This document shows, piece by piece, positions 7,404 through 14,509 of a DNA stretch of 17,053 nucleotides. Location: assembly GCA_964603985.1 (NCBI GenBank), contig CAZRXG010000062.1:1-17053 (forward strand), given 5' to 3'. This stretch comes from CAZRXG01 sp964603985. Lineage in GTDB: Bacteria; Chloroflexota; Anaerolineae; Aggregatilineales; UBA3940. The first letter of the stretch is position 1, and each line of letters opens with the position of its first letter. The notes below the pieces were generated by a model. It did no database searches and was not told the origin of the DNA. It saw only the letters and a program-made list of their open reading frames with translations. The translations under genes and the position numbers were made by a program.

Positions 7404-8180
7404 TCACTCCACCCCCTGGTTCAGCTCCCAGATGATACGCAGGCCCTCCAACGTCAGGTTGGGCGCAAGCTCCTCAATCGCGGTGGTGTGCTCGGCGAAC
7501 AGCGGGGCCAGCCCGCCGGTGGCGATCACCCGCACCCCCGGCTCGCCCAGGTCATCCTTGAGGCGCGCCACCAGCCCGTCGATCATCGCCGCGTACCCCA
7601 GGAACAACCCACTCTGCATCGCGTGCACGGTGTTGCGCCCAATCGGCGAGGGCGGCGGGGCCAGCTCAACCTTCAGCAGGCGCGCCGTGCGGCTGACCAA
7701 CGCATCGTGGGCCAGCATGATGCCCGGCGTGATCGCCCCACCCAGGTAGTCCCCGCTGCCGTTGATCACGTCGTAGGTCGTCGCGGTGCCGAAGTCAACC
7801 ACAATGACCGGGCCACCGTACAGTTCGCGCGCCGCCGCCGCGTTGACCACCCGGTCTGCGCCCACCTCACGAGGGTGGTCGAGCAGCACGCGGATGCCCG
7901 TCTTGATCCCCGGCTCGACGTTGAGCGGCGTCTGGTGCAGGTAGCGCCCGGCCATCTCGATGAACGTGCCGGTCAGGTTGGGCACCACGCTCGCCATCGC
8001 GACCGCGCTCACGTCCTGGAAGGTGAAGCCGTTCTCGGTGAAGAAGTTACGCAGCAGCACGGCGTACTCGTCGCTCATCTTGTTGGGCACGGTGCGCGCC
8101 CGCCAGCTACAGCCCCACTCGCCGTCGGCGTGCATGCCGAAGTGAATGTTGGTGTTGCCAATGTCAATTGCCAGAAGCAT
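7404..8180 (-). CDS. coaX: Type III pantothenate kinase
   Basis: CoaX phosphorylates pantothenate with ATP, the first step of CoA synthesis, in the cytoplasm. The 258-residue length is normal. Family motifs are all present: DIGNTN (6-11, phosphate loop), ASVVP (63-67), DHPREVGADR (101-110, with catalytic Asp109), DFGTATTYD (129-137), GGAITPGI (147-154) and ATGGLAPLF (220-228). It is a member of the ASKHA kinase fold and is usually insensitive to CoA feedback. The ATG at 8180 is preferred to an upstream in-frame start because the protein then begins exactly with MLLAIDIGNTN and has an AAAGG ribosome site. It is transcribed on its own; panC, which makes its substrate, lies about 3 kb away on the same strand. 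Confidence 0.97.
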   Translation of the reverse strand: MLLAIDIGNTNIHFGMHADGEWGCSWRARTVPNKMSDEYAVLLRNFFTENGFTFQDVSAVAMASVVPNLTGTFIEMAGRYLHQTPLNVEPGIKTGIRVLLDHPREVGADRVVNAAAARELYGGPVIVVDFGTATTYDVINGSGDYLGGAITPGIMLAHDALVSRTARLLKVELAPPPSPIGRNTVHAMQSGLFLGYAAMIDGLVARLKDDLGEPGVRVIATGGLAPLFAEHTTAIEELAPNLTLEGLRIIWELNQGVE

Positions 8181-8220
8181 GAGATATGCCTTTCTGCCAG
8201 TTTCTTTAACCCAGGGGTGA

Positions 8221-8226
8221 ATTATA
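8221..8226 (-). promoter_or_regulatory. -10 box of coaX
   Basis: The minus strand has a perfect TATAAT 40 bases upstream of the coaX ATG. A weak TTGGGT lies about 19 bases further upstream. The promoter sits just outside the right-hand (downstream) end of element A copy 1 as coaX reads it. Confidence 0.55.
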
Positions 8227-8258
8227 CTCGCTCCGGCTCCCGGCAACCCAAAACCAGA

Positions 8259-8658
8259 GGCTCATGTTCGGAGCAAGTGAAAGCAGGCCACTTCTACGCA
8301 AAAAAATGTTTGCCGCGTCGGTGCTCTATTAAGCTGGCGTCTGCCCCCCTCCTTGGAACCCCTCATCGTCGCTGCGCTCCGATGTGTCCCCCCATGATGC
8401 ATCTTGAGTATTTAATCCGGCTACGATGGAAATGCCTGTTCGCCCGGCTTCTTGGCTGCTTGGCTGCCCCCTCCCCCCAGCGCCGTCAGGCGCGGAATGT
8501 GGGGGAGGGGACGGGGGTGGGGGGTGAAACAATGACCGGATTAAAAAGTTAAAGTTCATCATGGGGGGACGGATGAGCCGTCAGGCTCACAGGGGGTGAG
8601 GGAGCGATGCATCGCAGTGACGCAAAATTCCGCTTAACACCAGTGTTGAACATGAGCC
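8259..8658. mobile_element. MITE-like element A, copy 1 (carries nested element B)
   Basis: The 400-bp element is bounded by perfect 11-bp terminal inverted repeats, GGCTCATGTTC (8259-8269) and GAACATGAGCC (8648-8658). It has no open reading frame for a transposase. The body matches copies 2 and 3, including CATCGTCGCTGCGCTCCGAT, GACGGATGAGCCGTCAGGCT and GAGGGAGCGATGCATCGCAG. Flanks are AAAACCAGA (8250-8258) and AAAACCAAA (8660-8668), a possible 9-bp target duplication offset by one base. However, copy 3 has similar A-rich sequence after its right end, so this duplication is less sure than in copy 2. It fills most of the gap between coaX and the ARPP-1 gene (8181-8701), which has no protein gene. 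Confidence 0.75.
8393..8563. mobile_element. Palindromic element B nested inside element A copy 1
   Basis: About 171 bp absent from copies 2 and 3 interrupts the central palindrome of element A. Its ends, CATGATGCATCTTGAG... and ...AAAGTTCATCATG, are imperfect inverted repeats (22 of 28 positions pair by my count). With the flanking C and G runs they give a perfect 14-bp arm (8386-8399 with 8557-8570). Inside are CCCCTCCCCC and GGGGGAGGGG arms and a GCGCC/GGCGC hairpin. A related sequence occurs at 12917-12990. Confidence 0.6.
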
Positions 8659-8701
8659 AAAAACCAAAAGGGGGCGGGTTTTGCTGCCCACCCCCTGCGG
8701 C

Positions 8702-9709
8702 TTACCTCTCTGCCCGGTCGTCCCCGGCGTCGAGCCAGGGCGGGCGTTGACCCCTCCGGTACCGCGCCCGGCGTGCCTTGTGACCTTCCGTCATCTTGAA
8801 GAAGGCCGCGTGGATCACGCTGTCCTGGTAGAGCAGCGCCGATCCGACGATCTCTTTTTGCTCGTAGCGGCGATCCCGCCCCTGCCCCACCGACTCGTAT
8901 TCCTCCCCCCGGCACCCATTCAGCACCTTGAGGAAGGCCCGCCCCTTCTCGGCTGGCTCCTCATCCTGCCCCTGACCGCGTTCCAGCAGCGCATCGATGG
9001 CGTAGCTCTTGATCAACCTGGGATGCAGCTCGCGATAGGCTTCCTCACGTGAGACAACGTCCAGCCCCATCACCTCCCCATTGACGAGCACCATCAGCCC
9101 CTTCTGGCCGGGCTGCGGCTGGAAGGCTTCCAGGTACGCCTCCAGGTCGTGCTGCTTCGCCAGGTACACGTCGCGCATCGAGCTGGTCGGCGAGGGAGTA
9201 TCGGTGGCGAACATCATCTCCGAGACCTCGCCCCACACCTCTCCCTGGTCGGAGCGGTGGCCCCGGTCGCGCCTCAGCGACTCAGTTACCGAGCGCTGCT
9301 TGGAGAAGCGCATCTTGGGCGGCGAGAGGTGCCCCGAATCCGCGAACGTCCCGCTCGTGTACCGCCATCGACCCTGCTCGGTGCAGCTGACCGGGATCAC
9401 CGTCTCAGAGTGCTCCTTGAGCAGAATGGTGGCATTCAGCACGCGATTCTGCTTGGCCCCGGCCAGCTCTTCGCTGTCGAGCAGCAGCACCGGCAGGTCG
9501 GCACGATTCGCGACTCTCACGTCCGGCACCGAGCCGCCCTCGCTCACCTCGGTGACGGTCAGCGCCTCTCGCCGGAGCGCCTCGGCCAGCGTGAGGTACT
9601 CCGGCCCATGATTCGAGGGTGAGAACAGCGGGATGACGGTCATGTTTTCGTACTGCGTCGGCTCTCCCAACTCCAACTGCGTCAGATACTCGGCTACCAC
9701 TTTGTCCAT
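8702..9709 (-). CDS. ARPP-1 family protein
   Basis: This 335-residue protein matches the ARPP-1 domain (named from association with ADP-ribosylglycohydrolase and rhodanese-phosphatase proteins). Recognisable features are the N-terminal ENMTVIPLF, the LTLAEAL helix, TEVSEGGSVPDVRVANRADLP, the diagnostic LLLDSEELAGAKQNRVLN (near 76-93), PVSCTEQGRW (near 106-115), and the C-terminal HAAFF segment (near 306). The biochemical function of the family is not established; it is thought to act in NAD- or ADP-ribose-linked metabolism. The N-terminal half carries the conserved motifs; the last 25 residues are basic and probably disordered. The ATG at 9709 has GGAAAGGAG about 9 bases upstream. It is a single gene with its own promoter, flanked by element A copies on both sides. 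Confidence 0.85.
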   Translation of the reverse strand: MDKVVAEYLTQLELGEPTQYENMTVIPLFSPSNHGPEYLTLAEALRREALTVTEVSEGGSVPDVRVANRADLPVLLLDSEELAGAKQNRVLNATILLKEHSETVIPVSCTEQGRWRYTSGTFADSGHLSPPKMRFSKQRSVTESLRRDRGHRSDQGEVWGEVSEMMFATDTPSPTSSMRDVYLAKQHDLEAYLEAFQPQPGQKGLMVLVNGEVMGLDVVSREEAYRELHPRLIKSYAIDALLERGQGQDEEPAEKGRAFLKVLNGCRGEEYESVGQGRDRRYEQKEIVGSALLYQDSVIHAAFFKMTEGHKARRARYRRGQRPPWLDAGDDRAER

Positions 9710-9778
9710 GCCCGATTACTCCTTTCCCTGGCCCAATTCCGGCAAAAAAGTCTCGACTGTATCCAACAGATGCCGGAT

Positions 9779-9807
9779 AGTATAGGGCCGAAGTGTATTA
9801 TGCGCAA
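9779..9807 (-). promoter_or_regulatory. Promoter of the ARPP-1 gene
   Basis: On the minus strand TTGCGC (9807-9802), a 17-base spacer and TATACT (9784-9779) precede the ARPP-1 start codon by about 70 bases. A near-palindrome, CGTATAATACG (9832-9842, one-base centre), lies just upstream of the -35 box and could be an operator or a second -10. Confidence 0.5.
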
Positions 9808-9889
9808 GTAATATTTCGACCTATGTATATGCGTATAATACGAGGCAGGGCCTATGCAGTTGGGAAGCTGGCACTTCGCAGGTCGGGAA

Positions 9890-10160
9890 ATTCAGCCCGC
9901 AAATTACGCGGATCACACAGACTGGCTCATGTTCAGAACAAGTGAAAATAGGCCATTTCTATGCCTAAAACTGCTTGCTGAACTGGTGCTCCATTAAGTC
10001 GGTTTCTGAACCCCCATCATCGTCGCTACGCTCCGATGTGTCCCCCTATGCATGGGACGGATGAGCCGTCAGGCTCACAGGGGGGTGAGGGAGTGACACA
10101 TCGCAGTGATGCGAATTTTGCCTAACACTGGTGTTGAACATGAGCCACACAGATTTACTA
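9890..10160. repeat. Interspersed repeat R1, copy 3, split by element A
   Basis: ATTCAGCCCGCAAATTACGC and the following GGATCACACAGACT (9890-9923) match the reverse complement of R1 copy 4 at 14510-14548. The match breaks at the element A end and resumes after it with ACACAGATTTACTACACC (10147 on). R1 was therefore present before element A inserted. Confidence 0.75.
9924..10146. mobile_element. MITE-like element A, copy 2, with target-site duplication
   Basis: The 223-bp element has perfect 11-bp inverted termini (9924-9934 and 10136-10146). It is flanked by ACACAGACT (9915-9923) and ACACAGATT (10147-10155), 8 of 9 identical, as expected of a 9-bp target duplication. It is the shortest copy and lacks element B; the centre reads GTCCCCCTATGCATGGGAC. 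No coding capacity is present. Together with the ARPP-1 promoter and R1 it accounts for nearly all of the gene-free stretch 9710-10171. Confidence 0.82.
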
Positions 10161-10171
10161 CACCATTTCCA

Positions 10172-11068
10172 TCATGGCCGGACTGAACTCCAGGCACGGG
10201 GACGCAGGCGCAGGCCGGGGCGCATCAGGCGGCGAATCCGGTCCAGCGACCGGGTGGCCGCTTCCTCCCCGGCGGCGATGATCTCGGCAGCCCGATTGAA
10301 GCCTCGGAAGGCCGAGATGTCACCGGGAATGTGGGGATGCAGCAGCACGTCGGGGCGCGCCTGCTCCAACCGCTGCCGGACCAGCGTCGCACTGGTGAGC
10401 GACTGGGCACGCCAGGCATTGTGCGCGATGCGCGTTGTGGCAGGCGTCGAGGGGTCGTCAACCAGCTCCAGGTCGTAGAAGTCCATCCCCACGTTCACCG
10501 CGATCACCACCTCGGCCCCCATGTGCCGCACCACGTCCGCCGGGAGGTTGTTGAGCACCCCACCGTCAACCAGCCGGTACTCACCAACTTCGACCGGCTC
10601 GAACACAGCCGGGAAAGCCGACGTGGCCCGCACCGCGTCCGCAACCGCCCCCTCGCGCAGGATCACCTCCTGCCCACTGATCAGGTCAACCGCCACCAGC
10701 CCCAGCGGGATGGAGAGCCGATCAAACGTGAGGCCGCGTCCCAACCGCTCCTCCAGGTAGTTCCGGACGCCGTCACCCGACAACAGCCCATCGCGCGGGC
10801 GGTGCAGGTCGACCAGCCTGATCAGGTTGCGGGGGCGGGCCATGTGCAGCACCTCGGCCTCCAGGTCTGCAGCCGACAGCCCAGCTGCGTACAAGGCCGC
10901 GAGCACGCCCCCCATGCTCGTCCCGGCCAGAAGGTCAATGGGAACGCCCTCCCCCTCCAGGACTTTGAGCACGCCGACGTGCGCGATGCCCCGCGCGCCG
11001 CCGCCGCTCAGCGCCAGGCCGATCACCCGGCGGCGGTAAATGCCCTGTGCCTCCATTTTGTCTGTCAT
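10172..11068 (-). CDS. Patatin-like phospholipase, RssA/NTE type
   Basis: This 298-residue serine hydrolase is of the patatin fold. The oxyanion-hole motif SGGGARG (21-27), the nucleophile elbow GTSMGG (49-54, Ser51) and the second dyad residue in DGG (168-170, Asp168) are all intact, so it should be active on lipids or lysophospholipids. There is no signal peptide and no cyclic-nucleotide domain; it is the small bacterial form. The length is normal for RssA-like proteins. The ATG at 11068 has an AAGGA about 13 bases upstream, somewhat far; the in-frame ATG four codons later is the alternative. It is the last gene of the run panC-patatin, 56 bp after the panC stop codon. A link to CoA or flavin metabolism is not evident. 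Confidence 0.92.
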   Translation of the reverse strand: MTDKMEAQGIYRRRVIGLALSGGGARGIAHVGVLKVLEGEGVPIDLLAGTSMGGVLAALYAAGLSAADLEAEVLHMARPRNLIRLVDLHRPRDGLLSGDGVRNYLEERLGRGLTFDRLSIPLGLVAVDLISGQEVILREGAVADAVRATSAFPAVFEPVEVGEYRLVDGGVLNNLPADVVRHMGAEVVIAVNVGMDFYDLELVDDPSTPATTRIAHNAWRAQSLTSATLVRQRLEQARPDVLLHPHIPGDISAFRGFNRAAEIIAAGEEAATRSLDRIRRLMRPGLRLRPRAWSSVRP

Positions 11069-11124
11069 AAGCCAGGGATGTCCTTTTTCTTGTCTACCGG
11101 GCGAGGCGGGCAACGCGTCGATCT

Positions 11125-11967
11125 CTACGTCTCACCCACCACCATATTATCGATCAACCGCGTCTCCCCGACGAAGACCGCCATGCTCAACAGCCCCCGC
11201 TCGACCCGGCCATCAATCTCGTCCAACGTGTCCGGGTCTGCAGCGCTGACGTAATCCACGCGCGCCAGCGGCTCCGATGCGAGCGTCGTCTCCATCAGTG
11301 CGCGCAGGTCACCGGCATCGCGCCGGCCCTGTTCCCAGGCGTCACCGGCTGCGCTCAGCGCCCGGTGGAGCACGGTCGCCGCCTGCCGCTCTTCCGGGCT
11401 GAGGCGAGTATTGCGACTGCTCATCGCCAGGCCGTCCGCCTCCCGCACTATCGGGCAAACCACGATCTCCAGGTTGAAGTTCAAGTCACGGGCCATCTGC
11501 CTGATGACCACCACCTGCTGCGCATCCTTCTGCCCGAAGTAAGCGCGCGTCGGCTGGAAGACGTTGAACAGCTTGGCGACCACCGTCGCCACCCCCTGGA
11601 AGTGCCCCGGTCGTGACGCACCCTCCAGCGGGCGGGTGACCTCCGCGACCATCACGGTGGTCTGGTAGCCGGGCGGGTAAACCACCTCTTCAGGCGGGGC
11701 CCAGACCAGGTCGGCACCCTCGGCCTCCAGCAGCGCGCTGTCGCGTTCGAGCGTGCGGGGGTAAACGGCCAGGTCGGCGGCATCGTTGAACTGAGTGGGG
11801 TTAACGAAGACGCTCACCCCGACGCGATCATTCTCCCGGCGCGCCCGTCGCACCAGCGATAAGTGTCCTTCGTGCAGCGCGCCCATCGTCGGCACCAGAC
11901 CCCAGGTCAACGCCGGGTCGGCCCAACGGACGGCGCGCACTTCTTCAACGGTCTTAACGACGTGCAT
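11125..11967 (-). CDS. panC: Pantothenate synthetase (pantoate-beta-alanine ligase)
   Basis: PanC joins pantoate and beta-alanine with ATP to give pantothenate in the cytoplasm. The 280-residue length is typical. All signature motifs are present: PTMGALHEGH (26-35, the HIGH-like ATP site), FVNPTQF (54-60), GHFQGVATVV (121-130), YFGQKD (143-148) and the KMSKS-like MSSRN (182-186). The ATG at 11967 is preferred to that at 11976 because AGGA lies 9 bases before it, while it directly abuts the upstream ATG. It starts 66 bp after the ABC ATPase stop codon and may be read through from the FMN-controlled transcript. No panB or panD is in the window. Its product is the substrate of coaX at 7404-8180. 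Confidence 0.97.
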   Translation of the reverse strand: MHVVKTVEEVRAVRWADPALTWGLVPTMGALHEGHLSLVRRARRENDRVGVSVFVNPTQFNDAADLAVYPRTLERDSALLEAEGADLVWAPPEEVVYPPGYQTTVMVAEVTRPLEGASRPGHFQGVATVVAKLFNVFQPTRAYFGQKDAQQVVVIRQMARDLNFNLEIVVCPIVREADGLAMSSRNTRLSPEERQAATVLHRALSAAGDAWEQGRRDAGDLRALMETTLASEPLARVDYVSAADPDTLDEIDGRVERGLLSMAVFVGETRLIDNMVVGET

Positions 11968-12033
11968 GTGTTCCATTCCTGTTGCAATGTGGAGTAAAAG
12001 CCAGGGGCGGAGGGCAAACAATCAAGCAGCCTC

Positions 12034-12825
12034 TCACGTTTCAACCCCCTCCTCGGCACGGATGGCCGCCCGGATGTCACGCACCAGCGCCCCGGCAGCC
12101 GGGCTGTGCAGGCATTCGAGCGTGCGCGGGCGCGGCAGCCCAACCGGGAAGATCGCCTCGACGCGCGCCGGGCGCGGCCCCATCACCAGCACCCGGTCGC
12201 CCAACAGAACCGCCTCACCGATGTTGTGCGTGACCATCAGGATCGCACTGTGGCGTGCCCGCCAGATGCGCAGCAATTCCTCGCCCAACAGGTCACGCGT
12301 CAGCGCGTCCAGCGCCCCAAACGGCTCATCGAGCAGCAGGATGTGCGGCTGCGTGATCAGCGCCCGCGCAATCGCCACCCGCTGCGCCATCCCCCCCGAA
12401 AGCTCCGCCGGGTAAGCCGCCTCAAAGCCCACCAGCCCCACCAGCGCGATCAAGTCACGGGCGGCGGCCTCACGCTCCGGTCTGCCCACCCCCGCCAGTT
12501 CCAACGGCAGCGCGATGTTGTCCAACGTGGTGCGCCACGGCATCAGGTTGGCCTCCTGGAAGACGTACCCCACCCGCCTGTCCGGCTCCGTCACCGGGTC
12601 ACCCTCCAGCGTGACGCTGCCCCCGGTCGGCACCAGCAGCCCGGCCAGGATGCGCAGCAGCGTGCTCTTCCCGCACCCCGACGGCCCGACCAGGCACACG
12701 AACTCGTTCCGCCCCAGCCCAAAGCCAATGCCATCCAGGACGGGCAGCAGTCCATTGTCCGTCCGGTAAGTGTGGCTGATGCCCCGCGCGGCCAGCATCA
12801 GGTTAGATTCTACTGAGTCTTGCAT
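12034..12825 (-). CDS. ABC transporter ATPase, probably for riboflavin uptake
   Basis: This 263-residue nucleotide-binding subunit is of the SsuB/TauB/ThiZ type. Walker A GPSGCGKST (47-55), Q-loop Gln90, signature LSGGMAQR (142-149), Walker B ILLLDEP (162-168) and switch His200 are all intact. It should energise a permease of the SsuC/ThiX class, and the only such permease in the window is the RibX-like one upstream on the same strand. The gap between the binding-protein gene and this gene is 573 bp and contains element A copy 3, so cotranscription is uncertain. An in-frame TAG just upstream makes 12825 the first possible ATG. The nearest strong ribosome site (GAGGAG) is about 14 bases away, longer than usual. 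Confidence 0.93.
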   Translation of the reverse strand: MQDSVESNLMLAARGISHTYRTDNGLLPVLDGIGFGLGRNEFVCLVGPSGCGKSTLLRILAGLLVPTGGSVTLEGDPVTEPDRRVGYVFQEANLMPWRTTLDNIALPLELAGVGRPEREAAARDLIALVGLVGFEAAYPAELSGGMAQRVAIARALITQPHILLLDEPFGALDALTRDLLGEELLRIWRARHSAILMVTHNIGEAVLLGDRVLVMGPRPARVEAIFPVGLPRPRTLECLHSPAAGALVRDIRAAIRAEEGVET

Positions 12826-12849
12826 ATACTGCTAAACTGCTCCTCGTTC

Positions 12850-12898
12850 GTGTCGACTGCGACACTGCCCTCACCCATCTCGGACGGCCTGACCGTCC
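12850..12898 (-). promoter_or_regulatory. Two hairpins in the leader of the ATPase gene
   Basis: GTGTCG (12850-12855) pairs with CGACAC (12860-12865) around a 4-base loop. GGACGG (12882-12887) pairs with CCGTCC (12893-12898) around 5 bases. Both lie within 75 bases upstream of the ATPase ATG, close to the GAGGAG. They may shape translation or be remnants of the neighbouring repeats. No ligand class fits. Confidence 0.3.
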
Positions 12899-12916
12899 TC
12901 GATCCGCCCTCTCCCT

Positions 12917-12990
12917 CATGCACCTTGAGTATTTAACCCGCCATGACGGGAATGTGGTTCGTCTGGCTTCTCCCCTCCCTCCAGTGCCTC
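12917..12990. repeat. Partial copy of element B
   Basis: ATGCACCTTGAGTATTTAAC (12918 on), followed by a purine-rich GACGGGAATG and then CTGGCTTCTCCCCTCC, parallels the left half of element B in 8394-8480. No right-hand inverted end is found, so this is a fragment. It lies next to, not inside, element A copy 3. Confidence 0.55.
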
Positions 12991-13016
12991 TAGCTTGAAT
13001 TCTTCTGTATTAGGTT

Positions 13017-13241
13017 ACGACATTTTTCGTGTCCGGTGAAATCAGGGGAAGATCATGTTGCACCGGTGCTCCGTCAAGTCGGTCCTTGCCCCCTACCTGG
13101 GTCCCCTCATCGTCGCTGCGCTCCGATGTGTCCCCCCGTGCACGGGGGGACGGATGAGCCGTTCAGGCTCACAGGGGGGTGAGGGAGCGATGCATCGCAG
13201 TGATGCAGAATCCTGCTTAACACTGGCGTTGAACATGAGCC
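13017..13241. mobile_element. MITE-like element A, copy 3, left end degraded
   Basis: The right terminus GAACATGAGCC (13231-13241) is intact, and the body from GGTGCTCC (13064) to the end matches copies 1 and 2. The left terminus is not recognisable as GGCTCATGTTC; the boundary given is approximate. The centre is a perfect 22-base palindrome, GTCCCCCCGTG then CACGGGGGGAC (13130-13151). It sits between the binding-protein gene and the ATPase gene, in the same orientation as the other copies. Confidence 0.65.
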
Positions 13242-13398
13242 AAAAACCTACCCCTGAAAGGGGGCAAACGTGGGTCATCCGGCACAATGGTGCCCGGCTC
13301 CCCCTCTCCCTCGCCTCGGCGCGGTCGTCGACCGTCCTCAGCGCCCCCTCACTTGATCATGCGGGAAAGGGGGAGTACCGGGCAGGAGGTGATTTCGA
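13242..13398. other. Gene-free 3' flank of the binding-protein gene
   Basis: Together with 12826-13241 this makes a 573-base gap without a gene. This part holds small inverted repeats, CCCCT-GAA-AGGGG (13251-13263 area), CCGGCAC-AATG-GTGCC (13280 area) and GGTCG-T-CGACC (13324 area). It contains no U-rich terminator on the minus strand, so read-through from the binding-protein gene toward the ATPase is possible. Confidence 0.4.
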
Positions 13399-14418
13399 TC
13401 ACGGCAGGAACGCGTTACTGTACGCGCCCTCAAGCGTCTGTGCCTCGCTCAACAACCCCATCTCCAGCAGCAAATCCTGCATCGCTGCCCACGAGGCCCC
13501 CTCAGTACGACCAAGGGCATCCGCGCGCCACAACTCAATCGAGCGCCCAAGAACCTCACGCTGCACGTCCAGGTTTTCGGCATCGGCCAACCCCTCCACG
13601 TACCGCTTGCTGATCTCAAACGCCTCATCCGGGTGGTCAATGGTATATTGCAGACTCTCCGCAAACGCGGCTGTCATCGCCCGTACCAGGTCAGGGTTAT
13701 CGGCAATGACCTGCTCGCTCGTCACCAACCCATTGCTGACCAGGTCGGCGTGGTCGGCGACGTAGATCAGGTCAATCTCCTCACCCAGCGCCGCAAGCTG
13801 CACCGGCTCATTGGCCGCATAAACGACCACCGCATCCACCTGACCGGTCACCAGCGTCTCCACCTGAGCGTAACCGGTGGTCTGCAGGTCAATGTCCTCC
13901 TCGGTCAACCCACCCGCCTCAAGCAGCGCCCTCAGCCCAATGTAACTCGCCCCTTCGCGCACCGGCACCCCGACACTGTGCCCCGCCAGATCCACTATCG
14001 ACGCGATCCCCTGCTCTGTTTTGGCGGCTATAGCCACCGGGAAGCGCTGATACCACTCGAACACGTACACCAGCGGCATCTCCTGTGCGCGCGCCAGCAG
14101 CACCTGTTCGCCGCTCAGCACCGCGAACCGGATCTCGCCTGTGGCGACCAGCTTGGCTCCCTCCGTCTCCTGTCGGTGCTCGGTTGTCACATCCAGGCCC
14201 CGTTCGGCGAAGAAGCCCTTCTCGATGCCCACGTACCACGGCGCGAACTGCACGTCGGGGATGTAACCCAACGACAGCCGGATCGCGACCGGCGTCGCGG
14301 GGGGAGGCTCTTCGGTCGGCTCCTCGGTCGGTGTGGCCGTCGGCTGGCCGCCGCAGGCAACCAGCGCCAGCGTGACGATCAACGCGATAACGATTAACGT
14401 ATGCAACCTTCTAAACAT
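13399..14418 (-). CDS. ribY: NMT1/THI5-like binding lipoprotein, probably riboflavin-binding
   Basis: This 339-residue protein has a lipoprotein signal (MFRRLHT, a hydrophobic core, then LVAC with Cys22) and a Thr/Glu/Pro tether (25-42). The periplasmic-binding domain follows: LSLGYIPDVQFAPWYVGIEKGFFAERGL, FAVLSGEQVLLARAQ, ASYIGLRALLEAGGL and VVVYAANEPVQL. This is the NMT1/THI5 family, which includes thiamin-precursor (ThiY) and riboflavin (RibY) binders. The choice of riboflavin rests on the FMN riboswitch 1.2 kb upstream at the head of the same run of genes, not on ligand residues I can read. An AAGGAG precedes the ATG at 14418 by about 12 bases. It follows the permease gene by 176 bp, a gap that contains R1. 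Confidence 0.85.
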   Translation of the reverse strand: MFRRLHTLIVIALIVTLALVACGGQPTATPTEEPTEEPPPATPVAIRLSLGYIPDVQFAPWYVGIEKGFFAERGLDVTTEHRQETEGAKLVATGEIRFAVLSGEQVLLARAQEMPLVYVFEWYQRFPVAIAAKTEQGIASIVDLAGHSVGVPVREGASYIGLRALLEAGGLTEEDIDLQTTGYAQVETLVTGQVDAVVVYAANEPVQLAALGEEIDLIYVADHADLVSNGLVTSEQVIADNPDLVRAMTAAFAESLQYTIDHPDEAFEISKRYVEGLADAENLDVQREVLGRSIELWRADALGRTEGASWAAMQDLLLEMGLLSEAQTLEGAYSNAFLP

Positions 14419-14509
14419 GACGACGTGACTCTCTCCTTACGTATTCAATCTGCTCAGGAATTACGCAGTTGAGCGCTTCCGGCTACATAGCAGCGGGTAA
14501 AAAGGGGAT

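Noticed and set aside
7353..8552. Plus-strand frame of 399 codons opposite coaX
   Set aside because: It is antisense to a complete coaX with all motifs, and extends into element A; no ribosome site or domain supports it.
8250..8668. Firm 9-bp target duplication at element A copy 1
   Set aside because: The match needs a one-base offset and copy 3 has similar AAAAACC sequence after its right end, so it may be partly element sequence or low complexity.
13130..13151. Perfect 22-base palindrome as an intrinsic terminator
   Set aside because: It lacks a U-tract on either strand and is the centre of element A, present in altered form in the other copies.
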